A DNA stretch of 64,000 bases from Massilia sp. W12 (GTDB lineage Bacteria; Pseudomonadota; Gammaproteobacteria; Burkholderiales; Burkholderiaceae_D). The stretch covers positions 2,046,001 through 2,110,000 of the forward strand of contig NZ_CP147776.1 in assembly GCF_037300705.1 (NCBI RefSeq). Reading direction: 5' to 3'. Numbering within the stretch: position 1 is the first letter of the stretch; the number at the start of each line of letters is the position of its first letter. A program made the translations under genes and the position numbers. Below the pieces are notes generated by a model. It was not told the DNA's origin and did no database searches. It worked only from the letters and a program-made list of their open reading frames with translations. Positions 54,647-63,570 of this stretch are shown one piece after another.

Positions 54647-55042
54647 TTAACCGGCTTGAAAAACAGCGCTCCCGCCAGGCGTCAACACCCCGCCAAACGC
54701 CAGCCGTCCCCCGGCTGGCGGCGCGTATTCCACATGCACCCGCGTCTCATCACAGCCCATGCCGGCGGCTACGCATGCGCTGATGGCTTGCGCCTGTTTG
54801 GCGCGCGTGGCCTCATCCGGCCAGACTCTGAGCAAAACGGTGACAAACACCGGCCATTGCGCCGGCGTCAGATTGACCTCATTTTCGGCATAGCAATCTG
54901 CAGGCAGGGCGCGCAAGCGCAGCCAGGTGTGGCCGGGCGCGCTGCCAAGCAGGGTGCCGAGGGCGTCGGCCAAGGCTTGGGCGTTGGCCGGCGGGGCGGC
55001 GTCGGCGCTGGCGGCGATCCATTCAATATCGATGATAGGCAT
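54647..55042 (-). CDS. Tautomerase superfamily protein
   Basis: This 131-residue protein begins MPIIDIEW, placing a proline right after the initiator Met, the catalytic residue of 4-oxalocrotonate tautomerase and MIF-like enzymes. The following pattern, with ALADALGTLLGS as helix and TWLRLRALPADCYAENE as strand, agrees. The length suggests a fused or MIF/cis-CaaD-like monomer. The start at 55042 is favoured over an upstream ATG because the catalytic Pro must be exposed. It is convergent with the giant lipoprotein gene. Confidence 0.75.
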   Translation of the reverse strand: MPIIDIEWIAASADAAPPANAQALADALGTLLGSAPGHTWLRLRALPADCYAENEVNLTPAQWPVFVTVLLRVWPDEATRAKQAQAISACVAAGMGCDETRVHVEYAPPAGGRLAFGGVLTPGGSAVFQAG

Positions 55043-55177
55043 GGTTGTGCATGGGCAGAGTGGGTGGTGATTGCGCCGAGCATACTGCATCCATGCGCAG
55101 CGGCAAAGCCCTTGCCAATCCGGCATTGCGCCCAGCTTCTGCTATGCTGTGCACAGCGTCACATCAAGGAGCCTGAG

Positions 55178-55468
55178 ATGACTGTTCATGTGGTTGCACG
55201 GATTATCGCCCGTCCCGGCGCGCAAGATGCGCTCAAGCAGATTTTGCAAAGCTTGCTCGAACCCAGCCGTCAGGACGCTGGTTGCCTGTCTTATCATTTG
55301 CATGTGAATAAGGAAAATCCTTGCGAATTCGTGATGCTGGAAGAATGGCGCGATGATGTCGCAATTGATGCGCATTTCGGCACCCCGCATATTCAGTCCG
55401 CCTTGGCGCGGACGCAGGGCTTGCTGGCGGCGGCGCCTGAGATTTTGCGCTACCAGCGCTTGGGTTGA
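55178..55468 (+). CDS. Antibiotic biosynthesis monooxygenase (ABM/YgiN-like) family protein
   Basis: This 96-residue ferredoxin-like alpha-beta protein reads VARIIARPGAQDALKQILQS, GCLSYHLHVNKENPCEFVML and then EEWRDDVAIDAHFGTPH, the ABM/quinol monooxygenase pattern. It may act on quinol-like or polyketide substrates without cofactor; the true role is unknown. A strong AAGGAG lies before the start at 55178. It stands alone between genes on the opposite strand. Confidence 0.85.
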   Translation: MTVHVVARIIARPGAQDALKQILQSLLEPSRQDAGCLSYHLHVNKENPCEFVMLEEWRDDVAIDAHFGTPHIQSALARTQGLLAAAPEILRYQRLG

Positions 55469-55499
55469 GCCGCGCAATATGCGGCGTGCGGCGCCTGTT

Positions 55500-56024
55500 T
55501 TAAGGCCGCATCAAACGGCGCATCATTCTCTCCTGGCGTTCGATGCGGTCGTCCGGGCCGTTTTCCATGCGCTGTAAGATTCCCTGTTTGTCAAAATACA
55601 AGTGCATCATGTTGTCCCACACCCCGCTTTCGCGATAGGGGTATGACCAGACTTCTTTATCAATCAGCGGCAGGCGGCTGACTTCATATGGCTGCCCCAG
55701 CAGGCGCAAGACCTGCTCCTGCCGGCTGTGGCCGATGTGCAAGCGGCTGAATTGCTCTGTGCTCAGGCTTTGTGTGAAGGAGAGCAGCACGCCGCCGGCG
55801 CCAAGGTGCGCCATCCAGGTTTGCTGCCCATGCGGCCAGCTGTTGTATTCCAGAATTTTTTGATTCTCAAAAGCGTAAATTGCACTGGGCTGACCGAGTC
55901 GCGCCAGCACCTCGCGCTCACTCGCGCCGGGCGGCAAGGCGGGCGGCTGGGCGCAGCCGGCCAGCAGGCAGAGCGCTGTGAGGCACAGGGCAAGGGGGCG
56001 GAAAGCGGCGGATGGCAGTCTCAT
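55500..56024 (-). CDS. BamE/SmpA-like lipoprotein
   Basis: This 174-residue lipoprotein has a signal ending LLAGC (Cys24). The mature part holds two related units of the SmpA/BamE fold type: EREVLARLGQPSAIYAFENQ and RQEQVLRLLGQPYEV, the latter followed by EVWSYPYRESGVWDNMMHLY. Each contains the typical xxVxxxLGxP motif. It is probably in the outer membrane and could act with the BAM complex or as an unrelated fold relative; true BamE is shorter. The start at 56024 is chosen for the signal peptide. Confidence 0.75.
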   Translation of the reverse strand: MRLPSAAFRPLALCLTALCLLAGCAQPPALPPGASEREVLARLGQPSAIYAFENQKILEYNSWPHGQQTWMAHLGAGGVLLSFTQSLSTEQFSRLHIGHSRQEQVLRLLGQPYEVSRLPLIDKEVWSYPYRESGVWDNMMHLYFDKQGILQRMENGPDDRIERQERMMRRLMRP

Positions 56025-56283
56025 GGCGCTGGAAAAAGCAGAAGATGACAGCGGCAGCTTACCATGGCGGCGTGGCGTTTTTACGATGCTATGCGCACAT
56101 TGCGCCAAGCGGGATGGATTTTTTTTACACAAATTGCTGCTGCGCGCAGACACTTCGGTTATACTTGCGCGTCCGGTTTTTGAACCGGATTTTTTTAAAC
56201 AGATAAACACGGCAACCCCGGTCGCATCGGCTGCTTGAAAAGCGATGCAAATGACTGGATTTGCCGCATGTGAAAGGTAAATC

Positions 56284-56553
56284 ATGACTGTAGAAAACAT
56301 CAACAAGGCCGCCATCATTGCCGACAATGCCCGTGGCGCCAACGACACCGGTTCTCCGGAAGTGCAAGTGGCCCTGCTGACCGCCCGCATCAACGAGCTC
56401 AACACCCACTTCAAGGCCCACACCAAAGATCATCATTCCCGCCGTGGTCTGATCATGATGGTTAACCGCCGTAAGAGCCTGTTGGCTTACCTGAAGAACA
56501 AGGATGCGACCCGTTATCGCGATCTGATTGCCAAGCTGGGCCTGCGTAAGTAA
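56284..56553 (+). CDS. rpsO: 30S ribosomal protein S15
   Basis: This 89-residue ribosomal protein binds the central domain of 16S rRNA early in 30S assembly. The sequence includes [39 protein letters not shown] and the end LGLRK, as in all bacterial S15. A -10 box TATACT lies at 56160-56165, and GAAAGG precedes the start. pnp follows on the same strand, the usual arrangement. Confidence 0.98.
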   Translation: MTVENINKAAIIADNARGANDTGSPEVQVALLTARINELNTHFKAHTKDHHSRRGLIMMVNRRKSLLAYLKNKDATRYRDLIAKLGLRK

Positions 56554-56579
56554 TCCGCACTCCCGGTTGCAAGTGAACA

Positions 56580-56614
56580 CAATGCCTGCGCCAGTCCTGC
56601 TGCCGCAGGCATTG
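56580..56614 (+). promoter_or_regulatory. Hairpin in the rpsO-pnp intergenic region
   Basis: Perfect 11-base arms CAATGCCTGCG and CGCAGGCATTG enclose a 13-base loop soon after the rpsO stop. In E. coli an RNase III-cleaved hairpin in this position lets PNPase repress its own mRNA. This stem could do the same or act as a partial terminator, since no T-run follows. Confidence 0.5.
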
Positions 56615-56772
56615 TCACATCTGCGCGGCCCTGCGCGCAGGCGGTTTTGACCGCGAAGGCAGGGCAGGCCGGCTGGCTGCACCCGCGCCGGCAGAGTTGA
56701 TCGCTTGCGGTCAGTGGTGAGGCGAACGACAGCGCCTGGAATTCTGTCGGCAAAATGAGAAAAGGAATACTT

Positions 56773-58872
56773 ATGTTTAATAAAGTGACGAAGACTTTCC
56801 AATATGGCCAACATCAGGTCACCTTGGAAACCGGCGAAATTGCCCGCCAGGCATCCGGCGCAGTGATGGTCTCGGTGGAGGATACGGTGGTGTTGGCGAC
56901 TGTGGTCGCCAAGAGTGACGTCAAACCGGGTCAGGATTTTTTCCCCCTGACCGTGGATTATGTTGAAAAAGCATATGCGGCTGGCCGCATCCCGGGCGGT
57001 TTCTTCAAGCGCGAAGGCCGTCCTTCGGAAAAAGAAACCCTGACTTCGCGCCTGATCGACCGTCCGATCCGCCCGCTGTTCCCCGAAGGTTATTTCAATG
57101 AAGTGCAAGTCATCGTGCACGTTTTGTCGGTCAATCCGGAAATCGATCCGGACATCGCCTCCATGATCGGCGCTTCCGCCGCCTTGTGCGTGGCCGGCAT
57201 TCCTTTCAATGGCCCGCTGGGCGCTGCGCGCGTGGGCTATATCGATGGCCAATACATCCTCAACCCGACCATCAGCCAGCTGAAAACCTCGCAAATGGAT
57301 CTGGTGGTGGCCGGCACCGAAAGCGCGGTCTTGATGGTGGAATCGGAAGCGCAGCAATTGTCCGAAGAAGTCATGCTGGGCGCAGTGGTGTATGGTCACG
57401 AGCAAATGCGCGTGGTGATCGATGCGATTCACGATCTGGTGCGCGACGGCGGCAAGCCGGAACAGCAATGGAGCCCGCCGGCCAAGAATGAAGCGCTGAT
57501 CGCGCGCATTACCGATCTGGCCGAAGCCAATCTGCGCCAGGCCTATGGCATCAAAGACAAGCAAGCGCGCACCGTGCGTTTGAATGAAGTGTCGTCCGCT
57601 GTGATGGCCACGCTGCAAAGCGAAAATCCGGATATCGACAGTGTGGAAGTCGGCTCCATCATGTTTGATCTGGAAGCCAAAATCGTGCGTTCGCAAATTC
57701 TGGATGGCGAACCGCGCATCGACGGGCGCGACACGCAAACCGTGCGCCCCATCGAAATCCGCACCAGCGTTCTGCCGCGCACCCACGGTTCGGCCCTGTT
57801 CACCCGTGGCGAAACCCAGGCTTTGGTGATCGCCACGCTGGGCACCACGCGCGATTCGCAAAAAATCGACGCCCTGACCGGTGAGTACAGCGAAGGCTTC
57901 ATGCTGCACTACAATATGCCGCCGTTCGCCACCGGCGAAACCGGCCGCGTCGGTTCGCCCAAGCGCCGCGAAATCGGCCATGGCCGTCTGGCCAAGCGCG
58001 CCCTGGTGGCCGCACTGCCGACCAGCGAAGAATTCTCCTACTCGGTGCGTCTGGTGTCGGAAATCACCGAATCCAATGGTTCTTCTTCCATGGCCTCGGT
58101 GTGCGGCGGCTGCCTGGCATTGATGGACGCCGGCGTGCCGATGAAGGCGCATGTGGCCGGCATCGCCATGGGCTTGATCAAGGAAGGCAATAAATTCGCC
58201 GTTCTGACCGACATCCTGGGCGATGAAGATCACCTGGGCGATATGGACTTCAAAGTGGCCGGCACCGCCAACGGCATCACCGCGCTGCAAATGGATATCA
58301 AGATCCAGGGCATCACCAAGGAAATCATGCAAGTGGCGCTGGCGCAAGCCAAAGATGGCCGTCTGCACATCCTGGAAAAGATGAAAGCCGCGATGCCGGA
58401 AGTCAAGACCGAGCTGTCTGACTTTGCGCCGCGTCTGATCACGATCAAGATCAATCCGGAGAAAATCCGTGACGTGATCGGCAAGGGCGGCGCAGTGATC
58501 CGCGCGCTGACCGAAGAAACCGGCACCCAGATCGACATCAGCGACGAAGGCGTGGTGACCATCGCTTCGGTGGACGCGGCTTGCGGCCAGGAAGCCAAAC
58601 GCCGCATCGAAGAGCTGACCGCTTCGGTTGAAATCGGCAAGATCTACGAAGGCACCGTCCTCAAGCTGCTGGACTTCGGCGCCATCGTGCAAGTGCTGCC
58701 GGGCAAAGATGGCCTGCTGCACATCAGCCAGATCGCCAATGAGCGCGTGAATGCGGTCGCTGACTACCTCAAAGAAGGTCAGCAAGTGCGCGTTAAAGTG
58801 CTCGAAGCCGATGACCGTGGCCGTCTCAAGCTGTCGATGAAAGCCGCTGCTGCGGAAGAGGCTGCAGCGTAA
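56773..58872 (+). CDS. pnp: Polyribonucleotide nucleotidyltransferase (PNPase)
   Basis: This 699-residue trimeric 3'-5' exoribonuclease uses phosphate to degrade RNA. Two RNase PH domains flank a helical domain (first core about residues 10-145, second about 310-540). Then come a KH domain ([20 protein letters not shown], about 550-610) and an S1 domain ([20 protein letters not shown], about 620-690). The start at 56773 ([12 protein letters not shown]) has AAAGGA upstream; the preceding in-frame ATG at 56755 is less likely. A strong terminator follows. Confidence 0.98.
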   Translation: MFNKVTKTFQYGQHQVTLETGEIARQASGAVMVSVEDTVVLATVVAKSDVKPGQDFFPLTVDYVEKAYAAGRIPGGFFKREGRPSEKETLTSRLIDRPIRPLFPEGYFNEVQVIVHVLSVNPEIDPDIASMIGASAALCVAGIPFNGPLGAARVGYIDGQYILNPTISQLKTSQMDLVVAGTESAVLMVESEAQQLSEEVMLGAVVYGHEQMRVVIDAIHDLVRDGGKPEQQWSPPAKNEALIARITDLAEANLRQAYGIKDKQARTVRLNEVSSAVMATLQSENPDIDSVEVGSIMFDLEAKIVRSQILDGEPRIDGRDTQTVRPIEIRTSVLPRTHGSALFTRGETQALVIATLGTTRDSQKIDALTGEYSEGFMLHYNMPPFATGETGRVGSPKRREIGHGRLAKRALVAALPTSEEFSYSVRLVSEITESNGSSSMASVCGGCLALMDAGVPMKAHVAGIAMGLIKEGNKFAVLTDILGDEDHLGDMDFKVAGTANGITALQMDIKIQGITKEIMQVALAQAKDGRLHILEKMKAAMPEVKTELSDFAPRLITIKINPEKIRDVIGKGGAVIRALTEETGTQIDISDEGVVTIASVDAACGQEAKRRIEELTASVEIGKIYEGTVLKLLDFGAIVQVLPGKDGLLHISQIANERVNAVADYLKEGQQVRVKVLEADDRGRLKLSMKAAAAEEAAA

Positions 58873-58890
58873 TTCTGCATCCTGTAAGAT

Positions 58891-58923
58891 AAAAAACGCC
58901 GCATGCGCGCATGCGGCGTTTTT
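58891..58923. terminator. Terminator after pnp
   Basis: AAAAAACGCCGCATGCGCGCATGCGGCGTTTTT is a long nearly perfect palindrome with A-run and T-run at either side; it can stop transcription in both directions. The next gene starts 28 bases later. Confidence 0.9.
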
Positions 58924-58950
58924 GCTTTTATCAACTCAAGAAGTGGAATC

Positions 58951-59544
58951 ATGCGAGTCACAAAATCACAACAGCGCGCTTTACAGCAAGTGTTTACCGC
59001 TAAATCCTGGAGCGTGCGCGTCGGCGCCATTCTGGTGCTGCTGATTGCCGCCTTTGGCTGGTGGCAACAAAACCAGGTCAAACCCGGCCAGTTAAGCCGG
59101 GGCGGCCTGTTGCAAGGCGAGGTGGTGCAAGTCGCCGACGGCGACACCATCACCCTGCGCGATCAGGAGCGCAAGGAATACCGTTTGCGGCTGGCGTATA
59201 TCGATGCGCCGGAAAAAGCCATGAGCGGCGGCTCTGCCGCGAAAAATCATCTGCAGGAATTGGTTTTAAACCAGCAGGTGCAGGCCAGGGTGGATGATGT
59301 TGACCGTTATGGGCGCGGCGTGGCGCGGATTGAGCGCGGCGGCCAGGATATCAATCTGGCGCAATTGCAAAGCGGGCACGCCTGGCACTATGCGCAATAC
59401 GCCAAAAAGAGCCAGAGCGGGACAGAGTTTTCGCGCTACCAGCAGGCGCAACAACAGGCGCGCAAGCAAAAGAGCGGCTTGTGGCGCGAATCCAGCCCGA
59501 CCCCGCCCTGGGAATGGCGCGCAGCGCGGCGCGAGCAGGAATAA
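58951..59544 (+). CDS. Thermonuclease (SNase-like) family protein, membrane-anchored
   Basis: This 197-residue protein has an N-terminal hydrophobic anchor or signal (VRVGAILVLLIAAFGWW, about residues 22-38) followed by a staphylococcal-nuclease OB-fold domain. VVQVADGDTITL is the first strand motif, YRLRLAYIDAPEK carries the catalytic Arg-Asp-Glu region, and YGRGVARI the second Arg motif. It probably cleaves DNA or RNA in the periplasm. The start at 58951 with AAGTGGA upstream is preferred. Confidence 0.88.
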   Translation: MRVTKSQQRALQQVFTAKSWSVRVGAILVLLIAAFGWWQQNQVKPGQLSRGGLLQGEVVQVADGDTITLRDQERKEYRLRLAYIDAPEKAMSGGSAAKNHLQELVLNQQVQARVDDVDRYGRGVARIERGGQDINLAQLQSGHAWHYAQYAKKSQSGTEFSRYQQAQQQARKQKSGLWRESSPTPPWEWRAARREQE

Positions 59545-59549
59545 GCGTT

Positions 59550-60806
59550 TTATAAAATCAAAATCGCGCGGAAATCATTCACATTGGTCAGACTCGGGCC
59601 GGTCACAATCAAATCGCCCAGGGCGCTGAAAAAGCCGTATGCGTCATGATTATTCAGATGCGCCAGGCCATTGATGCCCAGCGCCCTGGCGCGCGTCAGC
59701 GTGTCGGGGTGGCAGCCGGCCCCGGCGTTCTGCTCGGAGCCGTCAATGCCGTCGGTGTCGCAGGCGATGCCGTACACCGGCGCGCCTTCCGGCAGGGCCA
59801 GCGCAAGCGCCAATAAAAATTCGGTATTGCGCCCGCCGCGCCCATTGCCCTCCAGCGTAACCGTGGTTTCGCCGCCGGACAGCAAGAGGCAAGGGCGCTG
59901 GAAAGGGCAAAACGGATCATTGCGCAGGGCTTGCATGACCAGCGCGGCATGGATTTTGGCGACCTCGCGCGCTTCGCCTTCAAACGCATCCGACAAAATA
60001 TAGGGCCGCACCCCGAATTGCTGCGCCACGCTGGCAGCAGCGTGCAAAGCATGCTGATTGCTGGCGATGATTTTCGCGCTGTGCTGCGGCGGCAATTGCT
60101 TGACGCTCTCATTTTGCGCCAGCACGCTTTGCACATGCGGCGGCAGCGGACACTTCCAGCGTTCACAAATCGCCAGCGCCTGGGCGCAGGTGGAGGCGTC
60201 GGCCAGGGTGGGGCCGCTGGCCACCATGGCCGGATCATCGCCCGGCACATCGGAAATAATCAGGGTCAATACTTGCGCGCCCCCGGCGGCCTGGGCCAGC
60301 CGCCCGCCCTTGATCGCCGATAAATGCTTGCGCACCACATTGATTTCAGCAATCGGCGCCCCGCATGAGAGTAAATGCCGGGTGATGGCTTGCTTATCCG
60401 CCAGCGTGATGCCGGCAGCCGGCAGGGGCAACAGGGCCGAGCCGCCGCCGGAAATCAGACACAGCAACAAATCGTCTTCGCCCAACTCCTGCGCCAGCGC
60501 CAGCATACGCGCGGCGGCTTGCTCACCCGCTTCATCCGGTGTCGGGTGCGCCGCTTCCACCACCTCGATGCGCTGGCAGGGCACGCGATGGCCATAACGC
60601 GTCACCACCAGGCCAGAGAGTTGGCTTTGCGGGTAGTGCAACTCAACTGCGCGCGCCATCGCGGCGGCAGCCTTGCCGGCCCCCAGCGCCAGAATCCGGC
60701 CACGCGGCGGCGGCGGCAGATGCGGCGGCAGACAATTTGCCGCCTGGGTGGCGGCAGTGGCTTTGGCAAACAGCATGGCCAGCAAGTGACCGGGTTCGAT
60801 TTTCAT
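59550..60806 (-). CDS. Glycerate 2-kinase (MOFRL family, formerly TtuD-like hydroxypyruvate reductase)
   Basis: This 418-residue enzyme phosphorylates D-glycerate at position 2 with ATP. ILALGAGKAAAAMARAVE near residue 40, LLCLISGGGSALLPLP near 115, and LLSGGETTVTLEGNGRGGRN toward 310 (the MOFRL region) are the family landmarks. Many homologues are annotated as hydroxypyruvate reductase TtuD, but the kinase function is established for this fold. It converges with the nuclease gene with a 5-base gap. A separate upstream stretch (60807-60989) has no gene. Confidence 0.9.
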   Translation of the reverse strand: MKIEPGHLLAMLFAKATAATQAANCLPPHLPPPPRGRILALGAGKAAAAMARAVELHYPQSQLSGLVVTRYGHRVPCQRIEVVEAAHPTPDEAGEQAAARMLALAQELGEDDLLLCLISGGGSALLPLPAAGITLADKQAITRHLLSCGAPIAEINVVRKHLSAIKGGRLAQAAGGAQVLTLIISDVPGDDPAMVASGPTLADASTCAQALAICERWKCPLPPHVQSVLAQNESVKQLPPQHSAKIIASNQHALHAAASVAQQFGVRPYILSDAFEGEAREVAKIHAALVMQALRNDPFCPFQRPCLLLSGGETTVTLEGNGRGGRNTEFLLALALALPEGAPVYGIACDTDGIDGSEQNAGAGCHPDTLTRARALGINGLAHLNNHDAYGFFSALGDLIVTGPSLTNVNDFRAILIL

Positions 60807-60989
60807 GATGCGGGCGTAAGGGGAAAAAAACGATTATAGCGGCCTTGTTGCGCGAAGGCGCAACGCAAAAACGCGCCATCAACAATGGAATGCGCACCTC
60901 TCCCGCACTTGCGCAGGCTTGGGCTGTAACATGTCCTGTCCAGGGGATTCTGGCGCGTGCGCAATCCCGTCATCTGCGTGCTTTTTCGA

Positions 60990-61541
60990 TCAAGGTGGCC
61001 AACTGCCAGGCGCTGAGAATTTAATCCCTGTTAAATTCTCTTGCGCAATAATGAGCGCAATGCGTTCTTTAGCCGCCTGGTTCACATACATCCTGTTGCG
61101 CACGGTTTCAGGTGCTTTGAAAATCAACGCTTCTTGCCCATCAAATTCTGGTGCGAAAGCTTCCCTTATTACTATGCCATTTTCATCAAATTCAGTCTTA
61201 TCCTTATCAAGGCAATCCAATACATTAGTAATATTGTATTGATACTCAATTTTTCCTTGGCACTCCACTTCCAGCAGCTGGCCAAATGGAAGCAGTAATT
61301 TATGCAAAGCATCGTAAGCGCGCTGATTTAATACCAGCGATCCCGTCCATAAATAACTTACATCCGCGCGAGCGGCATTTTTTTTCTTTCTAGGCTCGCG
61401 TGATGGTTTTACCACCGGTCTTTCATGCCATGACTTCGCTTGCCCATCGCAAACAAAAATCTTTGACATAGGATCCAGTGAATCATCTGCAACTAAAGTG
61501 GCGTATGTATTCACATCAGCAACACGTATTTCAAATATCAT
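60990..61541 (-). CDS. DUF1629/Imm11-like immunity protein
   Basis: This 183-residue soluble protein starts MIFEIRVADVNTYATLVADD and later has YDALHKLLLPFGQLLEVECQ, FKAPETVRNRMYVNQ and IIAQENLTGIKF. The pattern matches DUF1629, a family of immunity proteins beside polymorphic toxins. The start at 61541 follows GAGGA. It lies 7 bases after the toxin gene, the usual toxin-immunity order, and should protect against the AHH nuclease. Confidence 0.72.
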   Translation of the reverse strand: MIFEIRVADVNTYATLVADDSLDPMSKIFVCDGQAKSWHERPVVKPSREPRKKKNAARADVSYLWTGSLVLNQRAYDALHKLLLPFGQLLEVECQGKIEYQYNITNVLDCLDKDKTEFDENGIVIREAFAPEFDGQEALIFKAPETVRNRMYVNQAAKERIALIIAQENLTGIKFSAPGSWPP

Positions 61542-61548
61542 AAAATCC

Positions 61549-62145
61549 TCAATATGGAAATATGCCGGAAATAATTTCCTGCCGGATTTTTCGCAGCTCT
61601 TTGCGACCCACAAGCGTGGGAAGATGCTGGATGCGATCCAATCTTTCGTTAACAGCTAAATAATAGATTGTTGTATGTATAGTTGAATGCGCTGTTGCCA
61701 ATGGCAAACTGGGCACATTGGATGATAAATAACGCGGCAAGTATACTCCATTATCTGCGTCATTGATGGCAATGCCCCAACCATATAGGCACATGCGCGC
61801 AATTCTTGCATCTGCAGCCAAACGCGCCACAATATGATGCGCAGCGACATATTGAGGTCTGGTTTGGCCGGTGTTGCGATTGAGATTACGCGCAAGAATG
61901 CGGGAATGGTTGGCTGGACGGGCGGCATCCATTGCCAGCGAAACGGCTTGATTTGGACAAGTTTGACCCAATTTGTCGTAATGTGCTTGCAGCAGCTGCT
62001 TCTTTTGTTGCTGCAACATCAGGGTGTTAGCCGTCTGATAAGGATTGACGCCTGTATTGGCCAGCGTTTGATTTGCAACTATGCGTAAAGATTGAATTTG
62101 TTGTGCGTTGCTGTGTGAGCCGCCGCTGGTAGGTGGTTTTGCCAT
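61549..62145 (-). CDS. AHH-family HNH/Endo VII nuclease toxin
   Basis: This 198-residue protein has the conserved AHHIVA motif (His103, His104), followed by RMCLYGWGIAINDADNGVYL, which is the AHH branch of the HNH/Endo VII nuclease superfamily used as antibacterial toxin. The first about 95 residues, rich in Gln, Asn and Ala, show no known delivery domain such as PAAR or RHS. It may therefore be a cargo effector or a toxin tip orphaned from a larger protein. AGGAGC lies before the start, supporting a stand-alone gene. The immunity gene follows directly. Confidence 0.8.
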   Translation of the reverse strand: MAKPPTSGGSHSNAQQIQSLRIVANQTLANTGVNPYQTANTLMLQQQKKQLLQAHYDKLGQTCPNQAVSLAMDAARPANHSRILARNLNRNTGQTRPQYVAAHHIVARLAADARIARMCLYGWGIAINDADNGVYLPRYLSSNVPSLPLATAHSTIHTTIYYLAVNERLDRIQHLPTLVGRKELRKIRQEIISGIFPY

Positions 62146-62421
62146 GAATTTGCTCCTGTTGGAAATGGATTTTTCTCAAGTGCAACAAAAAAAGGTGGGG
62201 TAAGAGAAATAGTTTGGTACTAACTGATCAAAAATGGATTGTGCCATGAGTCGCTGGATTGCTGGCTCGATGAACGGTTCTATCTGTGGGTGGCAAACAG
62301 TAAAATCTTCGGCTGCGTTTTTCCGTAAATTTTTGGCAGTCGTTGCCTCTCACCATACCAAATCAACAACCTGCAAAAGGCAAGGACTGCTCCGATTTTA
62401 CTGACTCCATTGTTCCAATAA
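62146..62421. other. Intergenic region upstream of the toxin gene
   Basis: This AT-rich stretch between the toxin gene start and the displaced tail reading contains a 30-base element (62358-62388) that is repeated at 63793-63822. No supported gene is present. Confidence 0.4.
62358..62388. repeat. Short direct repeat, copy 1
   Basis: CCAAATCAACAACCTGCAAAAGGCAAGGACT-like sequence matches 63793-63822 at most positions (shared core CTGCAAAAGGCAAGGAC). Similar motifs accompany REP-type elements in some proteobacteria; that link is inference. Confidence 0.4.
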
Positions 62422-62629
62422 TTACTTCCAGTCAGATCGATCAATTTTCTCACAGTCAGGATCTTTTGGGATTCTTCTGATATCTGAATCAGATCTATAG
62501 CAGGCTAGCAATTTTTCTTTGTGTTCCTCCGTAATCGGTGCTTTACCACTCTTTCCGTCCTTGTAGCCATCATAGTAGCCATAATCAAAATATTTTTTTG
62601 CTGTGGTGCGGACTGATACGCCTAAAAAA
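62422..62629 (-). pseudogene. Displaced C-terminal tail of the membrane protein, in the -1 frame
   Basis: Directly after the membrane protein's stop, the -1 frame stays open for 67 codons: LGVSVRTTAKKYFDYGYYDG, then a Lys/Glu/Asp-rich tail ending DRSDWK with a TAA at 62422-62424. There is no start codon in this frame downstream of its nearest upstream stop. Joining it to the upstream frame at the TTTTTT run completes a transmembrane helix (SLGIALILSILF plus LGVSV). It thus looks like the lost end of the same gene, through a one-base indel or frameshifting. Confidence 0.65.
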
Positions 62630-63359
62630 GGATTGACAGAATCAGTGCAATACCAAGTGATTTTGTCAAATATTTAAAAAGATCTCTACTTTGCGCTACC
62701 GCATCCAGGTCTGATTCTTGTGACTTGCTGACTACTGAGTCAATGGCGTCATCGCTTCTTTTTCGGTTCGAGAATTCTATTGCAATAAAAAACACTAGCA
62801 ATACAACAGCAATTCCTGTAATACGCATTTTGTCTGTGTTGATGATGTAAATCAAAGTAAAAAATGGGATTGCGCAAACAATGAAAAGCGTTACTGTCAA
62901 TCCATTAACGTAATTACTAAATGGACGCTTTTTGTTTGGAATAATGAGCTTAGTTTTTTCAATGAATGCAATAGCTGAAAATAGTGTCCGATCACCAAGA
63001 TAAAATAAGCGGAATATGATTAGTGCATTTATGATTTTTACTGCAGTATTATGATAGATGGCTACCTGATAACCATGATAGTAGAAGGGTAGGTAAAGGA
63101 GATGGGCAACGGCAATGTAAGATATTAATGTATTTATATCTTTCCCAACCTTGCTATCGCCATAGAGCAAATCCAAAATGATAATTAATGTGACTGCAGA
63201 AAATATTGCTCCCCACATAGCTATGTATGGGTTAGCTGCAGCACTTGCAGAAATGAAATAGCGCGTAAATTCAAGTGATAAATAGTATGTTAAATATATG
63301 GTAATCCGTGATTTTATGTTTGCTGCGTCAGAAAAGAAAATGGCTCTAATTGATTGCAT
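62622..63359 (-). CDS. Polytopic membrane protein (frameshifted at C-terminus)
   Basis: This 245-residue membrane protein has about seven hydrophobic segments, for example IKSRITIYLTYYLSLEFTRY, ANPYIAMWGAIFSAVTLIII, NGLTVTLFIVCAIPFFTLIY and ITGIAVVLLVFFIAIEF. It ends within a hydrophobic segment, SLGIALILSILF, right at a run of six T, where the next frame carries a sensible tail. The start at 63359 follows GAGGCA. No family is recognised. It sits between a small gene and the toxin locus and could be an immunity or accessory membrane protein. Confidence 0.62.
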   Translation of the reverse strand: MQSIRAIFFSDAANIKSRITIYLTYYLSLEFTRYFISASAAANPYIAMWGAIFSAVTLIIILDLLYGDSKVGKDINTLISYIAVAHLLYLPFYYHGYQVAIYHNTAVKIINALIIFRLFYLGDRTLFSAIAFIEKTKLIIPNKKRPFSNYVNGLTVTLFIVCAIPFFTLIYIINTDKMRITGIAVVLLVFFIAIEFSNRKRSDDAIDSVVSKSQESDLDAVAQSRDLFKYLTKSLGIALILSILF

Positions 63360-63411
63360 GAGTGCCTCAAATTGGATGAAATTAAAATCTAACTGCTTTA
63401 GGGTGTAATGT

Positions 63412-63570
63412 CTATTTGGGCTTTGGGGGGTCTGGGAAGTTGTCGTGCATGGTATTGTAGGTTGGGTAGAAATTTTCTCCGGAAAGACCAATGTTTGGCT
63501 TCACGGTTGCCGTAATGGGTAGTACTGCTGTTGTGGCATGCCAATCTTGAATAATGAAAAAGTCTTGCAT
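63412..63570 (-). CDS. Small 52-residue protein
   Basis: ATG at 63570 opens a 52-codon frame reading MQDFFIIQDWHATTAVLPIT, then VKPNIGLSGENFYPTYNTMH and ending PDPPKPK. The start has GAGAG 7 bases upstream and the composition is not random. The membrane protein gene begins 52 bases after its stop, so they probably share a transcript. I do not recognise the family. Confidence 0.45.
   Translation of the reverse strand: MQDFFIIQDWHATTAVLPITATVKPNIGLSGENFYPTYNTMHDNFPDPPKPK

Noticed and set aside
54638-55177. Long plus-strand extension upstream of the ABM monooxygenase gene
   Set aside because: It is antisense to the tautomerase gene; the real start at 55178 has a strong RBS and matches the family length.
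56125-58785. Long minus-strand open frame of 886 codons opposite rpsO and pnp
   Set aside because: It lies antisense to two certain genes, has His/Arg-rich composition typical of a shadow of GC-biased codons, and no family motif.
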